A stretch of DNA of 64,000 nt from the NCBI GenBank assembly GCA_030323305.1, contig CP106741.1, positions 1,762,001-1,826,000 on the forward strand, read 5' to 3'. This document shows, one piece after another, positions 28,815-37,336 of this stretch (positions within the stretch are counted from its first letter, which is position 1; the number at the start of each line of letters is the position of its first letter). The notes under the pieces are model-generated. The model was given only the letters and a program-made list of their open reading frames with translations. It was not told where the DNA came from and searched no databases. Origin of the DNA: Paenibacillus sp. CC-CFT747 (lineage in GTDB: Bacteria > Bacillota > Bacilli > Paenibacillales > NBRC-103111). Both the position numbers and the translations under genes were made by a program.

Positions 28815-29461
28815 ATGAGACCGCTTATTCGCAAGCTCTTCAGCCTGCATGATCTGAAATACGGATGGCTGCTCACGCTCTCCATCTTCATCTGCGCAGC
28901 CACCTTTTACGCCGACCGGGTAATCGATCCCGAAGACCAGTTCTGGCTCTCCGCCGCTTATGGGCTCTCCTTTGGCATCGCCGTGCTTTGGGGGCCGTCA
29001 ATTATATCGCCCATATGCACCTAAACCGCCTGTACCGTAAGGGAGAGGATATTCCTGCTTATGTCGCCCAGCTCGCGTTGAGCGAGGAGGACAAGCAGGA
29101 ACTGCAGAACTACCTCGAGGATTACGCCGAGGACTTAAGGAGCCAGGGAAGGACACAAGAGGAAGCTGCCCGGGAAGCCGTCTCCCAGTTCCGGGTCCAG
29201 GAGCTGCTGTCGCTGTCCAAGAACTCCCTGCTCTTCGAGCTGCATGCCCATTACTATCTTCTTGGCTGGTCCCTGACGGCTGTTGCGGCCTTTGCCGGAC
29301 TCGCCCTTATCGGCTGGATGACGTTTCCTCATTCGCTTCTACTTCTCCTTGCCGAAACGATCCTCGCCGCCTACGGCTTTGGAATGGCCTTCCTGTTTGT
29401 GCTCTACAAGGCACTCGACGCTCTGCTGTACCGGAAGCTTAAGGAGCATCTGTCCGACTAA
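28815..29461 (+). CDS. HAAS-type (DUF1700-like) membrane protein, one frame break
   Basis: About 215 residues. Two membrane segments lie near residues 18-36 and 45-62, then a cytoplasmic helical HAAS-like segment (LSEEDKQELQNYLEDYAEDL, then AREAVSQF), then two more membrane segments. HAAS domains are encoded next to PadR regulators and appear to relay a signal to them. Adding one G at 28990-28994 gives VLWGAVNYIAHMHLN and joins the parts. The PadR-HAAS pair probably forms an envelope-sensing unit; the next gene is dedA. Confidence 0.7.
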
Positions 29462-29489
29462 TTTCACTATAACAAGAAGGAGTGTAATC

Positions 29490-30107
29490 ATGGAAAACTG
29501 GATCACGTCCATTATGGACGAATTCGGCTATGCCGGTATTTTTCTTCTCATCATGCTGGAGAATCTCTTTCCGCCCATTCCCTCCGAGGTTATTCTCACC
29601 TTCGGAGGGTTCATGACGACTTCTTCTACGCTTACCGTGACCGGCGTGGTCATCGCCTCCACCATGGGCTCGGTGGTCGGCGCTCTTCTTCTTTACGCCG
29701 TCGGCCGGCTGCTGGACGTAAACCGGCTTGAGCGGATCGTGATCCGCTACGGACGTATCCTTCGCCTTACCCCGCAGGATATCCGGAAGGCGGATGCCTG
29801 GTTCTCCCGGTACGGGGCGTGGACAGTGCTCTTCTGCCGGCTCGTTCCGCTCGTCCGCAGCCTGATCTCCATCCCCGCGGGCAGCACCCGGATGAACCTG
29901 CCCGCCTTCCTCGTCCTCACGACGGTCGGCTCCTTGATTTGGAACCTGGTCCTGGTCCGCGTCGGTGCCGCCGTAGGAGGCAATTGGGAGGACATCGTCG
30001 CTTACATGGACGTCTACTCGAACATCGTCTACACGGGAATCGTTGTGCTTGCCGGCCTGGCCGGTTTCCTGTTCCTGAAGAAACGGTACCTCCGCTCCCG
30101 TACCTAG
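29490..30107 (+). CDS. DedA-family (SNARE-associated) membrane protein
   Basis: 205 residues with five or six membrane segments. Motifs ENLFPPIPSEVILTFGG and FCRLVPLVRSLISIPAG (the R-x3-R near the second re-entrant loop) define DedA/VTT proteins. Family members include undecaprenyl-phosphate and phosphatidylethanolamine translocases in Bacillota. I start at ATG 29490 behind AAGAAGGAG; the frame is open further upstream but overlaps the HAAS gene. The stop codon lies inside the left end of a dispersed repeat. Confidence 0.9.
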   Translation: MENWITSIMDEFGYAGIFLLIMLENLFPPIPSEVILTFGGFMTTSSTLTVTGVVIASTMGSVVGALLLYAVGRLLDVNRLERIVIRYGRILRLTPQDIRKADAWFSRYGAWTVLFCRLVPLVRSLISIPAGSTRMNLPAFLVLTTVGSLIWNLVLVRVGAAVGGNWEDIVAYMDVYSNIVYTGIVVLAGLAGFLFLKKRYLRSRT

Positions 30108-30200
30108 CGGCTTATCCGGGAGTGTTGGTCCACTTACCTAAGATCCCTCGCGTGCATAAGTAAGCTTTCTCACCGACAGAGTTCCCGGATAAGACATTAG
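30103..30200. repeat. CTTATCCG...CGGATAAG element, tandem copy 1
   Basis: Begins CCTAGCGGCTTATCCGGGAG and ends CCCGGATAAGACATTAG. Shares AGATCCCTCGCG, CATAA and CTTTCTCACCGACAGA with the copy that follows. The left end provides the dedA stop codon. Confidence 0.75.
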
Positions 30201-30290
30201 TGCCTTATCCGGGAGTGTTGTCCGCTTACCAAGATCCCTCGCGCTCATAATTAGGCTTTCTCACCGACAGATTCCCGGATAAGACACTTG
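30197..30290. repeat. CTTATCCG...CGGATAAG element, tandem copy 2
   Basis: Begins TTAGTGCCTTATCCGGGAG and ends CCCGGATAAGACACTTG, joined head to tail to the previous copy through a shared TTAG. The two copies are over 85% alike by eye, so the duplication is recent. Confidence 0.75.
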
Positions 30291-30306
30291 GGACAGGCTC
30301 TTCTCG

Positions 30307-30869
30307 TTAAACCAGAAACCGCAGGGCGGTGACACTCGTCTTGAAGGTCGTTTCCGGCTTAAGATCATAGCTTCCGCTCGCCCCTGGAAAGAGGTTGTAA
30401 TGGTCATAATACAGCGTGCCGCCGGGATCGTCGCGTATGCTTTGAATGGCGGCCGCTACGTTGTTGTACACCTTGCCCCGGGGGACAGGTAGGAGCGAAA
30501 CTTGCCGTTATGCGCCTTCGTCACGAGGGTTCCTCCTTTGGAGGGAAGGCTTTGCAGAAACGCCACGCAGGCATGTTTGGAGCCGGGTGCCGTTACCTTC
30601 GTGGCGATACGGACCCCGAACGGCCGGCCGACGCTGATCGGCGGCGGGTTCTTGACGGCGGCCCGGTAAGCGGCAAGCGTCGGATAGAAGATCAGCGCCT
30701 CCGGTTTAGGCTGGTTGAACTGCTTCTCATTGCTCACATGGCCCAGAATCAGCACCGAGGGGTTGGTCACCGTGTTCCGGGTTCGTCCGTTATGCACGCC
30801 TACCGTCCATAATCCTCCCCTCTCCTTGTAATACAGTACTCCGACACAGGTTCCCGCGGGAATGGCCAT
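30307..30869 (-). CDS. Protein of unknown function, one frame break
   Basis: About 187 residues starting MAIPAGTCVGVLYYKERGGL behind GGAGG. No signal peptide or membrane segment. The alternating hydrophobic and charged pattern and many Gly, Thr and Val residues suggest an all-beta fold. Adding one base at 30476-30479 replaces a short false ending by 48 further residues, ending FKTSVTALRFLV. Not recognised. It is divergent from a metallophosphoesterase gene 136 bases away, so the two may be related in function. Confidence 0.6.
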
Positions 30870-31004
30870 CCCTTGCCGACCTCCATTATGAGTTATTTTA
30901 GGATTTCTCCTTCTATAGGAGATGCTGAACAGGCACATGCCGTTCCTCCGGGCTTCCTTTCCCATATCCTGATTGGGTAAACCTATTGGGAAAGGAACGT
31001 GTCC

Positions 31005-31928
31005 ATGCCCACCATCAAAAAGAAGCTCTCCGCCACCCCCACTCTTTTCGAAACCTCGCGTCGGCGTCTCAACACCCTAGTCCGCCAGCTCAAAAATCCG
31101 AACGAGTTCACCTTCATCGGAATGGGGGACAGCTGGGCCGGGGACGGCCAGACGAGCAACACGGTTTTCCGGCTCGTTCTCCAAGCCATCCGCGGTCTGA
31201 AGCGCAAGCCGCTGTTCATCCTACACAGCGGGGATTCGGTGTTCACGGGAACCGCTCAGGAGTTCAAGACGGGCGGCGTGTATTCGGGTCTTAAGGTAAG
31301 CAGCATCCTCCAGCTGATCCAGGATCCCGCCCGGGGAGTGCCGGACATTCCGTTCTTTATTGTGCCCGGCAACCACGACCAGACCGGCATCAACGGCCCG
31401 CTGGACAATTTCCGCAAATACATCGGGCCGACCCATTGGGCCCTGCACTACCCGAGAATCCGCACCTCCCTGATCGGGGTCAGCAACATCACCAATCTCG
31501 GAGGACCGGGCCAGGAGGTATACGGCTTCCCGCCGGGAGAGCTGAACTTCCTCGATCTCGCCCTTACCGCCGCGCAGCCTAACGCCATTCTCTCGATGCA
31601 CGTTCCACCAAGAGTCGGCAAGTGGGCCAACCCGAACTACTTCCAGGATCCGACCTCCACCTTCGGAAACAAAAACGGCCAGCTGAACCTCTTCCTAAAG
31701 ATTGTGAAGGACCGCCTTCCACTCGCTCTGGTCGGCCATGTCCATGCGTTCGATACGCTCTCCTTCCAAGGCACCCGGTATGTGCTTTCGGGAGGCGCCG
31801 GAGCCCCTCTCGTCAAGGCCGGTTTCCTTAAGGGAACGATTACCCCGATCTTCCATTTCGTCGAGTTCACCGTCCGCAACGGGAAGGTCGTGAAGCGGCG
31901 GATCATTCCCGTGGGCTTTACCGCCTGA
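31005..31928 (+). CDS. Calcineurin-like metallophosphoesterase
   Basis: About 308 residues. Metal-binding motifs are present: GMGDSW, LHSGDSVFTG, FFIVPGNHDQTG, SMHVPP and ALVGHVHAF (the GDxx, GNHD, GHxH series). The two-metal site hydrolyses phosphomonoesters or diesters; substrate unknown. No signal peptide is visible. ATG 31005 has AAAGGA 8 bases upstream, preferred over an in-frame GTG six bases earlier. A strong terminator follows. Confidence 0.85.
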   Translation: MPTIKKKLSATPTLFETSRRRLNTLVRQLKNPNEFTFIGMGDSWAGDGQTSNTVFRLVLQAIRGLKRKPLFILHSGDSVFTGTAQEFKTGGVYSGLKVSSILQLIQDPARGVPDIPFFIVPGNHDQTGINGPLDNFRKYIGPTHWALHYPRIRTSLIGVSNITNLGGPGQEVYGFPPGELNFLDLALTAAQPNAILSMHVPPRVGKWANPNYFQDPTSTFGNKNGQLNLFLKIVKDRLPLALVGHVHAFDTLSFQGTRYVLSGGAGAPLVKAGFLKGTITPIFHFVEFTVRNGKVVKRRIIPVGFTA

Positions 31929-31971
31929 TCCGGTAACGACGGGCCAGGGAATTACCGGTTTCTCCAACACA

Positions 31972-32014
31972 AAAAAGCTTGCCGTGGTCCGATTGGACTC
32001 GCGGCAAGCTTTTT
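31972..32014 (+). terminator. Terminator of the phosphoesterase gene
   Basis: AAAAAGCTTGCCG and CGGCAAGCTTTTT form a 13-bp stem with a loop of about 16 bases. It also ends transcription from rlmN on the other strand. Confidence 0.85.
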
Positions 32015-32111
32015 ATTGGCTGTGTGCAGAATAAAGGGCCGAGTGTTCAGCCGGGGTCTTCGCCCCAGCCCCAGAGAAGAAGCCGTTAGGGGCGGCCGAA
32101 GGACAAGCTTC

Positions 32112-33184
32112 TCAGGAATGCTGCTCCTCGGGCTTGCGGATCTGCTTGCTTCTCAGCTGGCCGCAGGCGGCGTCGATGTCGGTTCCGTGCTCGAGCCGCA
32201 CGCTGCAGCTCACTCCTGCTTCTTGAGCACGTCATAGAACGCCCGGACGGCCTCCTGGGTGCTCCGCTGGTACTGGCTGTGCTCGTCTACCGGATTGTAC
32301 GGGATCAGGTTGACGTTGACGAGCGGCCGCCGGTTCCCGATCAGCTCCGCGAGCTCCAGCGCATGCTCCTTCGCGTCGTTCACGTCCTTCAGGAGAATAT
32401 ACTCGAGCGTCACCCGGCGTCGGGTCCGGTCCAAGTAATAATCGAGCGCCTCCATCAGCTGCTCGATCGGGATCCCGCGGTTGATCTTCATGATGCGGGT
32501 GCGCAGCTCGTTGTTCGGCGCATGAAGCGAGATCGCCAGGTTCACCTGCTGGGAGCTGTCGGCGAATTCGCGGATTTTTCCCGCTAGGCCGCTTGTCGAA
32601 ACGGTAATATGCCGCGGTCCGATGGCGAGTCCCTTATGATCCTGAACGACGGTCAGGAAATTCATCAGGTGGGCATAGTTATCGAAGGGCTCTCCGATAC
32701 CCATGACCACAATATGGCTCACCTTCTCTCCCTTCCCCTGCCCGTCGAGGTGAAGCTGCACCTTCATGATCTGCCCGACGATTTCTCCCGCCGTCAGGTC
32801 CCGGCTTTTGGCCAGCAGGCCGCTGGCGCAGAAGCTGCAGCCGATGTTGCACCCGACCTGGGTCGTCACACAGACGGACAAGCCGTATTTATGCTTCATG
32901 AGAACCGTTTCGATCAGGTTTCCGTCGGTCAGCTTGAGAAGGAACTTAATCGTTCCGTCCGCCGATTCCTGCCTCGTATGCTCCGTCAGGGTCCCGATCG
33001 AATAATGCTCCTCGAGAAGCTTCCGGCAGTCCCCGTTAACGTCCGTCATATCAGAGAAGGCCGTCACTCTCTTCCGGTACAGCTGCTCCCACACTTGCAC
33101 CGCGCGGGATCTCCGCTCTCCCCGGGCCTCCAGCCAATCGCCCAGCTGATTCAGGGTTAATCCATATATAGATGGTTTCATCAT
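32112..33184 (-). CDS. rlmN: 23S rRNA/tRNA adenine-C2 methyltransferase RlmN, one frame break near the C-terminus
   Basis: Radical-SAM enzyme that methylates A2503 of 23S rRNA and A37 of some tRNAs. The cluster motif [11 protein letters not shown] (CxxxCxxC) and [10 protein letters not shown] are clear. As read the protein stops after VLKKQE at 32210. One added base at about 32211-32216 continues it as [20 protein letters not shown], which restores the essential second catalytic cysteine (in AACGQL), with a new stop at 32112. Full length is about 357 residues, as expected. Since RlmN without this cysteine would be inactive, the break is probably a sequence error. Confidence 0.9.
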
Positions 33185-33432
33185 GAGATTCCTCTTTTCC
33201 GTGAAGCGGGTCCTTGCTTCTATTGTGCGAAAGAAGGAACGCGGCTAAACCTGCCGTGGCCCCTTCCCCTCCGACTAGTATACTACTTATTCGGCCCGGT
33301 TTGAATGCAAGGAGCCACCAGGGGACGAATGCTTCCTGAAACCTATCCCTTTTCGACAAAAAAGGTCCCAGACGGAGCCCAGGACAGGGAGATAAGACCT
33401 ACTCCCTACGGTTTTCTCCGTCTTACGTCCCG

Positions 33433-33486
33433 TTGACAGAGGAGGGGAGACAGGCCTATGATGATATTGGTAACCACGTGGTTACC
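33433..33486 (+). promoter_or_regulatory. Consensus promoter and perfect 18-bp palindromic operator
   Basis: TTGACA (33433-33438), 18 bases, TATGAT (33457-33462), then GGTAACCACGTGGTTACC (33469-33486), a perfect palindrome centred on CG at the expected transcription start. A central CG dyad is typical of LacI-family sites. It precedes the beta-propeller gene by a leader of about 270 bases (33487-33753), in which I see no riboswitch, only one stray terminal repeat CAGTGCCTTATCCGG at 33674-33688. Confidence 0.7.
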
Positions 33487-33753
33487 ACAACTTCATCTGG
33501 AAGCCCTTCATCTCGCTCTGTCGGGTGCTCGGCGGCCGTCCTCTCCTCGAGGGACCCGCCCTGCATCACGCCTGCTCCGTTTATGCGGGTATCCGCCAAG
33601 CCGTTTTCCCTGCGGCTGGGATCCCGGTTTTCCAGGAGCTCTGCCCTTCTCCTATCCCGATTTTTGCACCATTCCAGTGCCTTATCCGGTCTGTGGACAT
33701 CCCGAAACCAGGGCTTGTCTTCAAACATATACCCCATCCAAGGAGGGATTGAT

Positions 33754-35994
33754 TTGTTTATCCGAAAGCTTCGCCAAACGATGGCCTCCCTGCTGTCCTC
33801 CGTCATGGTGGCAACTCTACTGGCCGTCCCATCTGTCACATCCGCCGAAGAAGCACCCCAGCCTCAGGCCACACCTGGAAAGAAAGCGGTTTCAAACGTA
33901 AGTCTGGATCAGGTGAAATTCGGCGACCCCGAATACCTGACCGCTCCGATCTCGGGCGTCGTCGGCCTGTTCGACGGTGAGGCCGGCAAGGAAGACGGCC
34001 ACAATGTCATGTACACGACGGTCAAGGGCATTCCGCCTATGCTGAACGTGGTGGACCTCGACGACTATAAGGTGCTCCGTACCATTCCGATGGAAGGCGG
34101 CGGGGAAGTGTGGAACCACGCCATCGCGCCGGACGGAACCGTGTACATCACCTCCTCCGGACAGCTATGGGCTTATTCCCCCGTAACGAAAACCGCCGAG
34201 AAAGTATTCACTTACGCGGGAGAAAGCACCTTCTGGTGCCTGGCCATTGATGAAGACGGCAAAGTCTATATCGGAACGGGCCCGGGAGGAAAGATTCTCA
34301 AATACGATCCCGCCACCAAAACCGGCTATGACTACGGCAGACTGGTCGAATCCGGTCAGGTGTATGTGCGCGCCATCGATTACAGCAACGGCTACGTGTA
34401 TGCCGGCACCTCCAACAGCCGCGTTTACCGCCTGAACGTAAAGACAGGGGAGAAGGTCGAGCTCGCCTCCTCGCTTAACGAGAAGGGGTACTGCTATGAC
34501 CTGAATATCGTCGATGACCGGTTCGTGGTCGTCCGCTTCGATACCTCCCAGAAACGGTATATTTACGACATCCAGCAGGGCAAATGGCTCGACCTTGTGA
34601 TCGAGAAGAGCTCCTCGGGGCTGCAGCTGCCGAGGGAGTCCTATAACGGCAAGATTTACTTCCCGGCGGACAAGAAGATCAAAACCTTCGACGTCAACAC
34701 TTTTGCAGTGGAAGATTCCGGCATGGAATACGAAACGGCGTTCCGCGGCGCGAACTGGGTGGAGGTGGACGATCCCGACCTTCCCGGCAAAAGCATCGTG
34801 ACGATGAATTTCCAGGGCATTATCGTCTTCTTTAATCCCGAGACCAAAACGGTTAAACGGTACCCCAACATCCTGCCCCCTTCCGCTACCATTACGAACA
34901 AGCTGGAGAACGGACCCGACGGCAAAATTTATGTAACCGGCATGCAGGCCTCCAAGGCCGCGGCCTACGACATCGCCACCAACACCTCCACGCTCTTCCC
35001 GATGGGGCAGGCGGGAGCCGTGGTTCCTTATGGCAACAAGCTGTACTTCGGGGTCTATCCGGGCGGAGACGTGTGGGAATATGATCTCTCCCTGCCGGCC
35101 GACTCCACCAATCCGAAGAAAATGTTCATCGTGGGCAACGAGCAGGACCGCATCGGGGCCAAGGCCATCGGCGGCGGCAAAATTTATTTCGGCTCCATTG
35201 CCACCTACGGAGCCTTGGGCGGGGCGATCATCTCGTTTGATCCGGACGATCCCAACGCCGGCTCCAACTTCGAAGTATTCCGCAACGTCGTCCAGGATCA
35301 AAGCGTAATCTCGCTCGTGTACCATGACGGGCTCTTGTACGGATCCACCAGCATCAACGGCGGAGTTGCCTCCGACCCGGTTGCGGAGGAAGCCAAGCTG
35401 TTCGTCTGGGATCCCGTCACGAAGCAGAAGCTTCGCGAGGTTTCGCTGGAGCTTCCGGGACTGACGAATCCTCCGGCTATCGGAGGACTGACGATCGGAC
35501 CGGACGGCCTGCTGTGGGGCGGAGCGAACGGATATGTCTTCGCCATGAACCCTCATTCCATGAAGGTCGTCAAGTCGTTCAACCTGAATCCGGCCGATAA
35601 CGGAACCGGCTTCCGCTGGGGCAACTTCCAGCTGCAATTCTCGAAGGACGGCATCCTCTTCGCCAACCTCGGCCGTAAGCTGTATGCCGTCGATCCGGTA
35701 ACGTTTGAATCGAAGTACCTGTGTGACACCGAAGCCTTTACCCTTGCCGTTGACGGCAACCTGTACTATTCGCCTTCCTACAACCGGACCCTGATGAACC
35801 GGATTACGATCCAGGTGACCATCACTGAAGATGTGGATGGCAGCGGCAAGGTGGACGCGGCGGACGTGGCGCTCGTCGCCCGGTCGATCGGCAAGCCTGT
35901 CACCGACAGCAACCGGAGCCTTGATGTGAACCGCGACAACCGGATCAACTCCCAGGATGTACAGCTGGTCGCGAAGAAAAACAGCGGCTCGTAG
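33754..35994 (+). CDS. Secreted beta-propeller protein with C-terminal dockerin
   Basis: About 746 residues from TTG 33754, which has AGGAGG 7 bases upstream; an open frame reaches further back but lacks a site and a signal. A Sec signal peptide ends PSVTSA-EE. Residues about 60-680 are repeated blades (VYITSSGQLWAYSP, KVYIGTGPGGKILKYDP, VYAGTSNSRVYRLN, KIYFPADKKIKTFDV), a seven- or eight-bladed propeller of PQQ/YncE-like type. The last 60 residues form a type I dockerin: DVDGSGKVDAADVALVARSI and DVNRDNRINSQDVQLV give two calcium loops. The protein is presumably exported; the dockerin would tether it to a cohesin partner or act as a calcium-binding end module. Some polysaccharide lyases have such propellers, but no catalytic residues can be named. 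Confidence 0.8.
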   Translation: MFIRKLRQTMASLLSSVMVATLLAVPSVTSAEEAPQPQATPGKKAVSNVSLDQVKFGDPEYLTAPISGVVGLFDGEAGKEDGHNVMYTTVKGIPPMLNVVDLDDYKVLRTIPMEGGGEVWNHAIAPDGTVYITSSGQLWAYSPVTKTAEKVFTYAGESTFWCLAIDEDGKVYIGTGPGGKILKYDPATKTGYDYGRLVESGQVYVRAIDYSNGYVYAGTSNSRVYRLNVKTGEKVELASSLNEKGYCYDLNIVDDRFVVVRFDTSQKRYIYDIQQGKWLDLVIEKSSSGLQLPRESYNGKIYFPADKKIKTFDVNTFAVEDSGMEYETAFRGANWVEVDDPDLPGKSIVTMNFQGIIVFFNPETKTVKRYPNILPPSATITNKLENGPDGKIYVTGMQASKAAAYDIATNTSTLFPMGQAGAVVPYGNKLYFGVYPGGDVWEYDLSLPADSTNPKKMFIVGNEQDRIGAKAIGGGKIYFGSIATYGALGGAIISFDPDDPNAGSNFEVFRNVVQDQSVISLVYHDGLLYGSTSINGGVASDPVAEEAKLFVWDPVTKQKLREVSLELPGLTNPPAIGGLTIGPDGLLWGGANGYVFAMNPHSMKVVKSFNLNPADNGTGFRWGNFQLQFSKDGILFANLGRKLYAVDPVTFESKYLCDTEAFTLAVDGNLYYSPSYNRTLMNRITIQVTITEDVDGSGKVDAADVALVARSIGKPVTDSNRSLDVNRDNRINSQDVQLVAKKNSGS

Positions 35995-36058
35995 AGCGTG
36001 CGTGACGCTTAACGAATAACAGAGCACTAATAGCAAGTCGGATCGAAGCTTTTCCCCT

Positions 36059-36093
36059 CTACCCTTGGCCTCCAGCAGGCCAAGGGTAGTTTT
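36059..36093 (+). terminator. Terminator of the beta-propeller gene
   Basis: CTACCCTTGGCC and GGCCAAGGGTAG are a perfect 12-bp stem with a 7-base loop, then TTTT. Between here and 36276 I see no gene or signal I can support. Confidence 0.85.
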
Positions 36094-36275
36094 GCGTTGC
36101 CCCACATCTGTTGGCAGGCAGTCTGGTCACGGCATTCCGGTAAGCGGACGCAGCTAATAGATCTCCAAAGCGTCAGGAGGTAGGGAGCGGACATGGCGGA
36201 GGTTGGCGGTCATCCGCACAGCCCAAAAACCGCCCGGGCCAGAGGGCCGGACGGTAGGGAACCTCCAAGAGAAGA

Positions 36276-36368
36276 AGCCCCTTATCTATTAATGTTGTTC
36301 CGCTTTCATCCGTCTTCGTGCGCATCAAGGGGTTCTCCTGCCAACTAAGTTACCGGACAAGGTATTGG
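36276..36368. repeat. Diverged CTTATCCG-type element
   Basis: CCCCTTATCTATTAATGTTG at the left, CCAACTAAGTTACCGGACAA at the right, with TGTTCCGCTTTC and CGTGCGCATCAAGG inside. Several changes from the other copies in both ends. Confidence 0.55.
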
Positions 36369-36378
36369 TTCGTCCGCC

Positions 36379-37165
36379 TTAGCCCGGTGCCTTTTTCGCC
36401 TTCGTGCATGTCAGCCGGTAATGACGCCCGTAAGCTTTGCCGTAGGCCACGATCCGGCGGATGGCATTCTTATCCTCCAGGAGGGCGAACGGGCAAGGAT
36501 CAGGGGTGGTGTTCACCTCAAGGATCCAGGGATACAAATCGCGGTCGATCGCAATGTCCAGGCCCAGCTCGTTCATGGCGGGGTAGCGGCGGCCGAATTG
36601 AGCGGCCGTTAAACGGGCCAGCCGGTTCATCCCCGGATCATTCTTCCGGCCTTCACCGAACCGACTGTACGTCTCAGCAGGGCTTCCGAGGGATAGATCG
36701 TGCCCCCTGGCTTCCGTTGGTTACCGCTTTACGGGGATGGGCGAGACGTCCGACCGTGCCGGTATTTTGCCAAACCCGGTTGGGATCCCTCTGGATCATC
36801 ACCCGAAAATCAAAGGGGCGGCCTCTGTACTTTAACAGACGGATTCCTCTCTGGGCCAAATAAAGCCGGCCCCCGGTCCGCCTGCGCAGCGAGCGGTACA
36901 TGTCTCCGAAGCTGCGAAACGATTGCGTTCTTTCTCCGCTTTTGTACCGGTAGGATTGCCGCCCTTTCTGGACCCGGACCACTCCGATTCCTCTCGAGCC
37001 GCTGTCCGGCTTCACATAGACCATCCGGTACTTCTCCAGCATTAGGCGCAAACGGTGCCGGGTCAGGATTCGGGTTTCCGGAACATGCTTGGCTAACCTC
37101 GGGTTAGGCAAAAGAAGCCGGGTTTTGATCATCTTGCTGGAAATCGACGTTCGGCTCATCCTCAT
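36379..37165 (-). CDS. YheC/YheD-family ATP-grasp protein, two frame breaks
   Basis: About 262 residues after repair. The N-terminal part has MVYVKPDSGSRGIGVVRV, the ATP-grasp glycine-rich loop, and FDFRVMIQRD; the C-terminal part has ELGLDIAIDRDLYPWILEVN, with the Asp and Glu-x-Asn metal ligands of ATP-grasp ligases. The family is known as endospore coat-associated YheC/YheD; its reaction is not known. Bases are missing at 36703-36707 (five C) and 36631-36634 (four C). It is divergent from the diaminopropionate cluster, 171 bases away; a functional link is possible but unproved. The start may be the ATG at 37165 or the one at 37159. Confidence 0.8.
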
Positions 37166-37336
37166 ATCTCCCTTTCTCTTCAGGCTTCTATATCATACAG
37201 GCCGGTTCTAGCAGGGGTGTGGGCCGCAGGCCGCGGATTTCTTGGGTGTCCAAACAAGTAACCAACCCTTTGGGAGTGAATATGGTATAGAGTCGGATAT
37301 GCTGTCACCTTGAAATGTTAGAGGGAGGGGAAGCCT

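Noticed and set aside
30103..30290. CRISPR array
   Set aside because: Two tandem copies of about 95 bp with no unique spacers between them, and no cas genes. It is the dispersed element.
33487..33753. Structured leader or extra N-terminal 107 codons of the propeller gene
   Set aside because: The frame is open, but there is no ribosome site for an upstream start, whereas TTG 33754 has AGGAGG and begins a clean signal peptide. I see no known riboswitch fold.
34165..36105. 646-codon open frame antisense to the beta-propeller gene
   Set aside because: It mirrors the codon bias of the real gene, lacks a ribosome site and a recognisable domain, and the sense strand has a signal peptide, blades and dockerin.
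36193..36348. Small open frame of 51 codons behind AGGAGG
   Set aside because: Spacing of 12-13 bases is long, the composition is unlike a protein, and it ends inside a dispersed repeat.
37200..37336. Iron (Fur) box before the diaminopropionate cluster
   Set aside because: No 19-bp Fur-like dyad is visible, so I do not call the cluster a siderophore locus.
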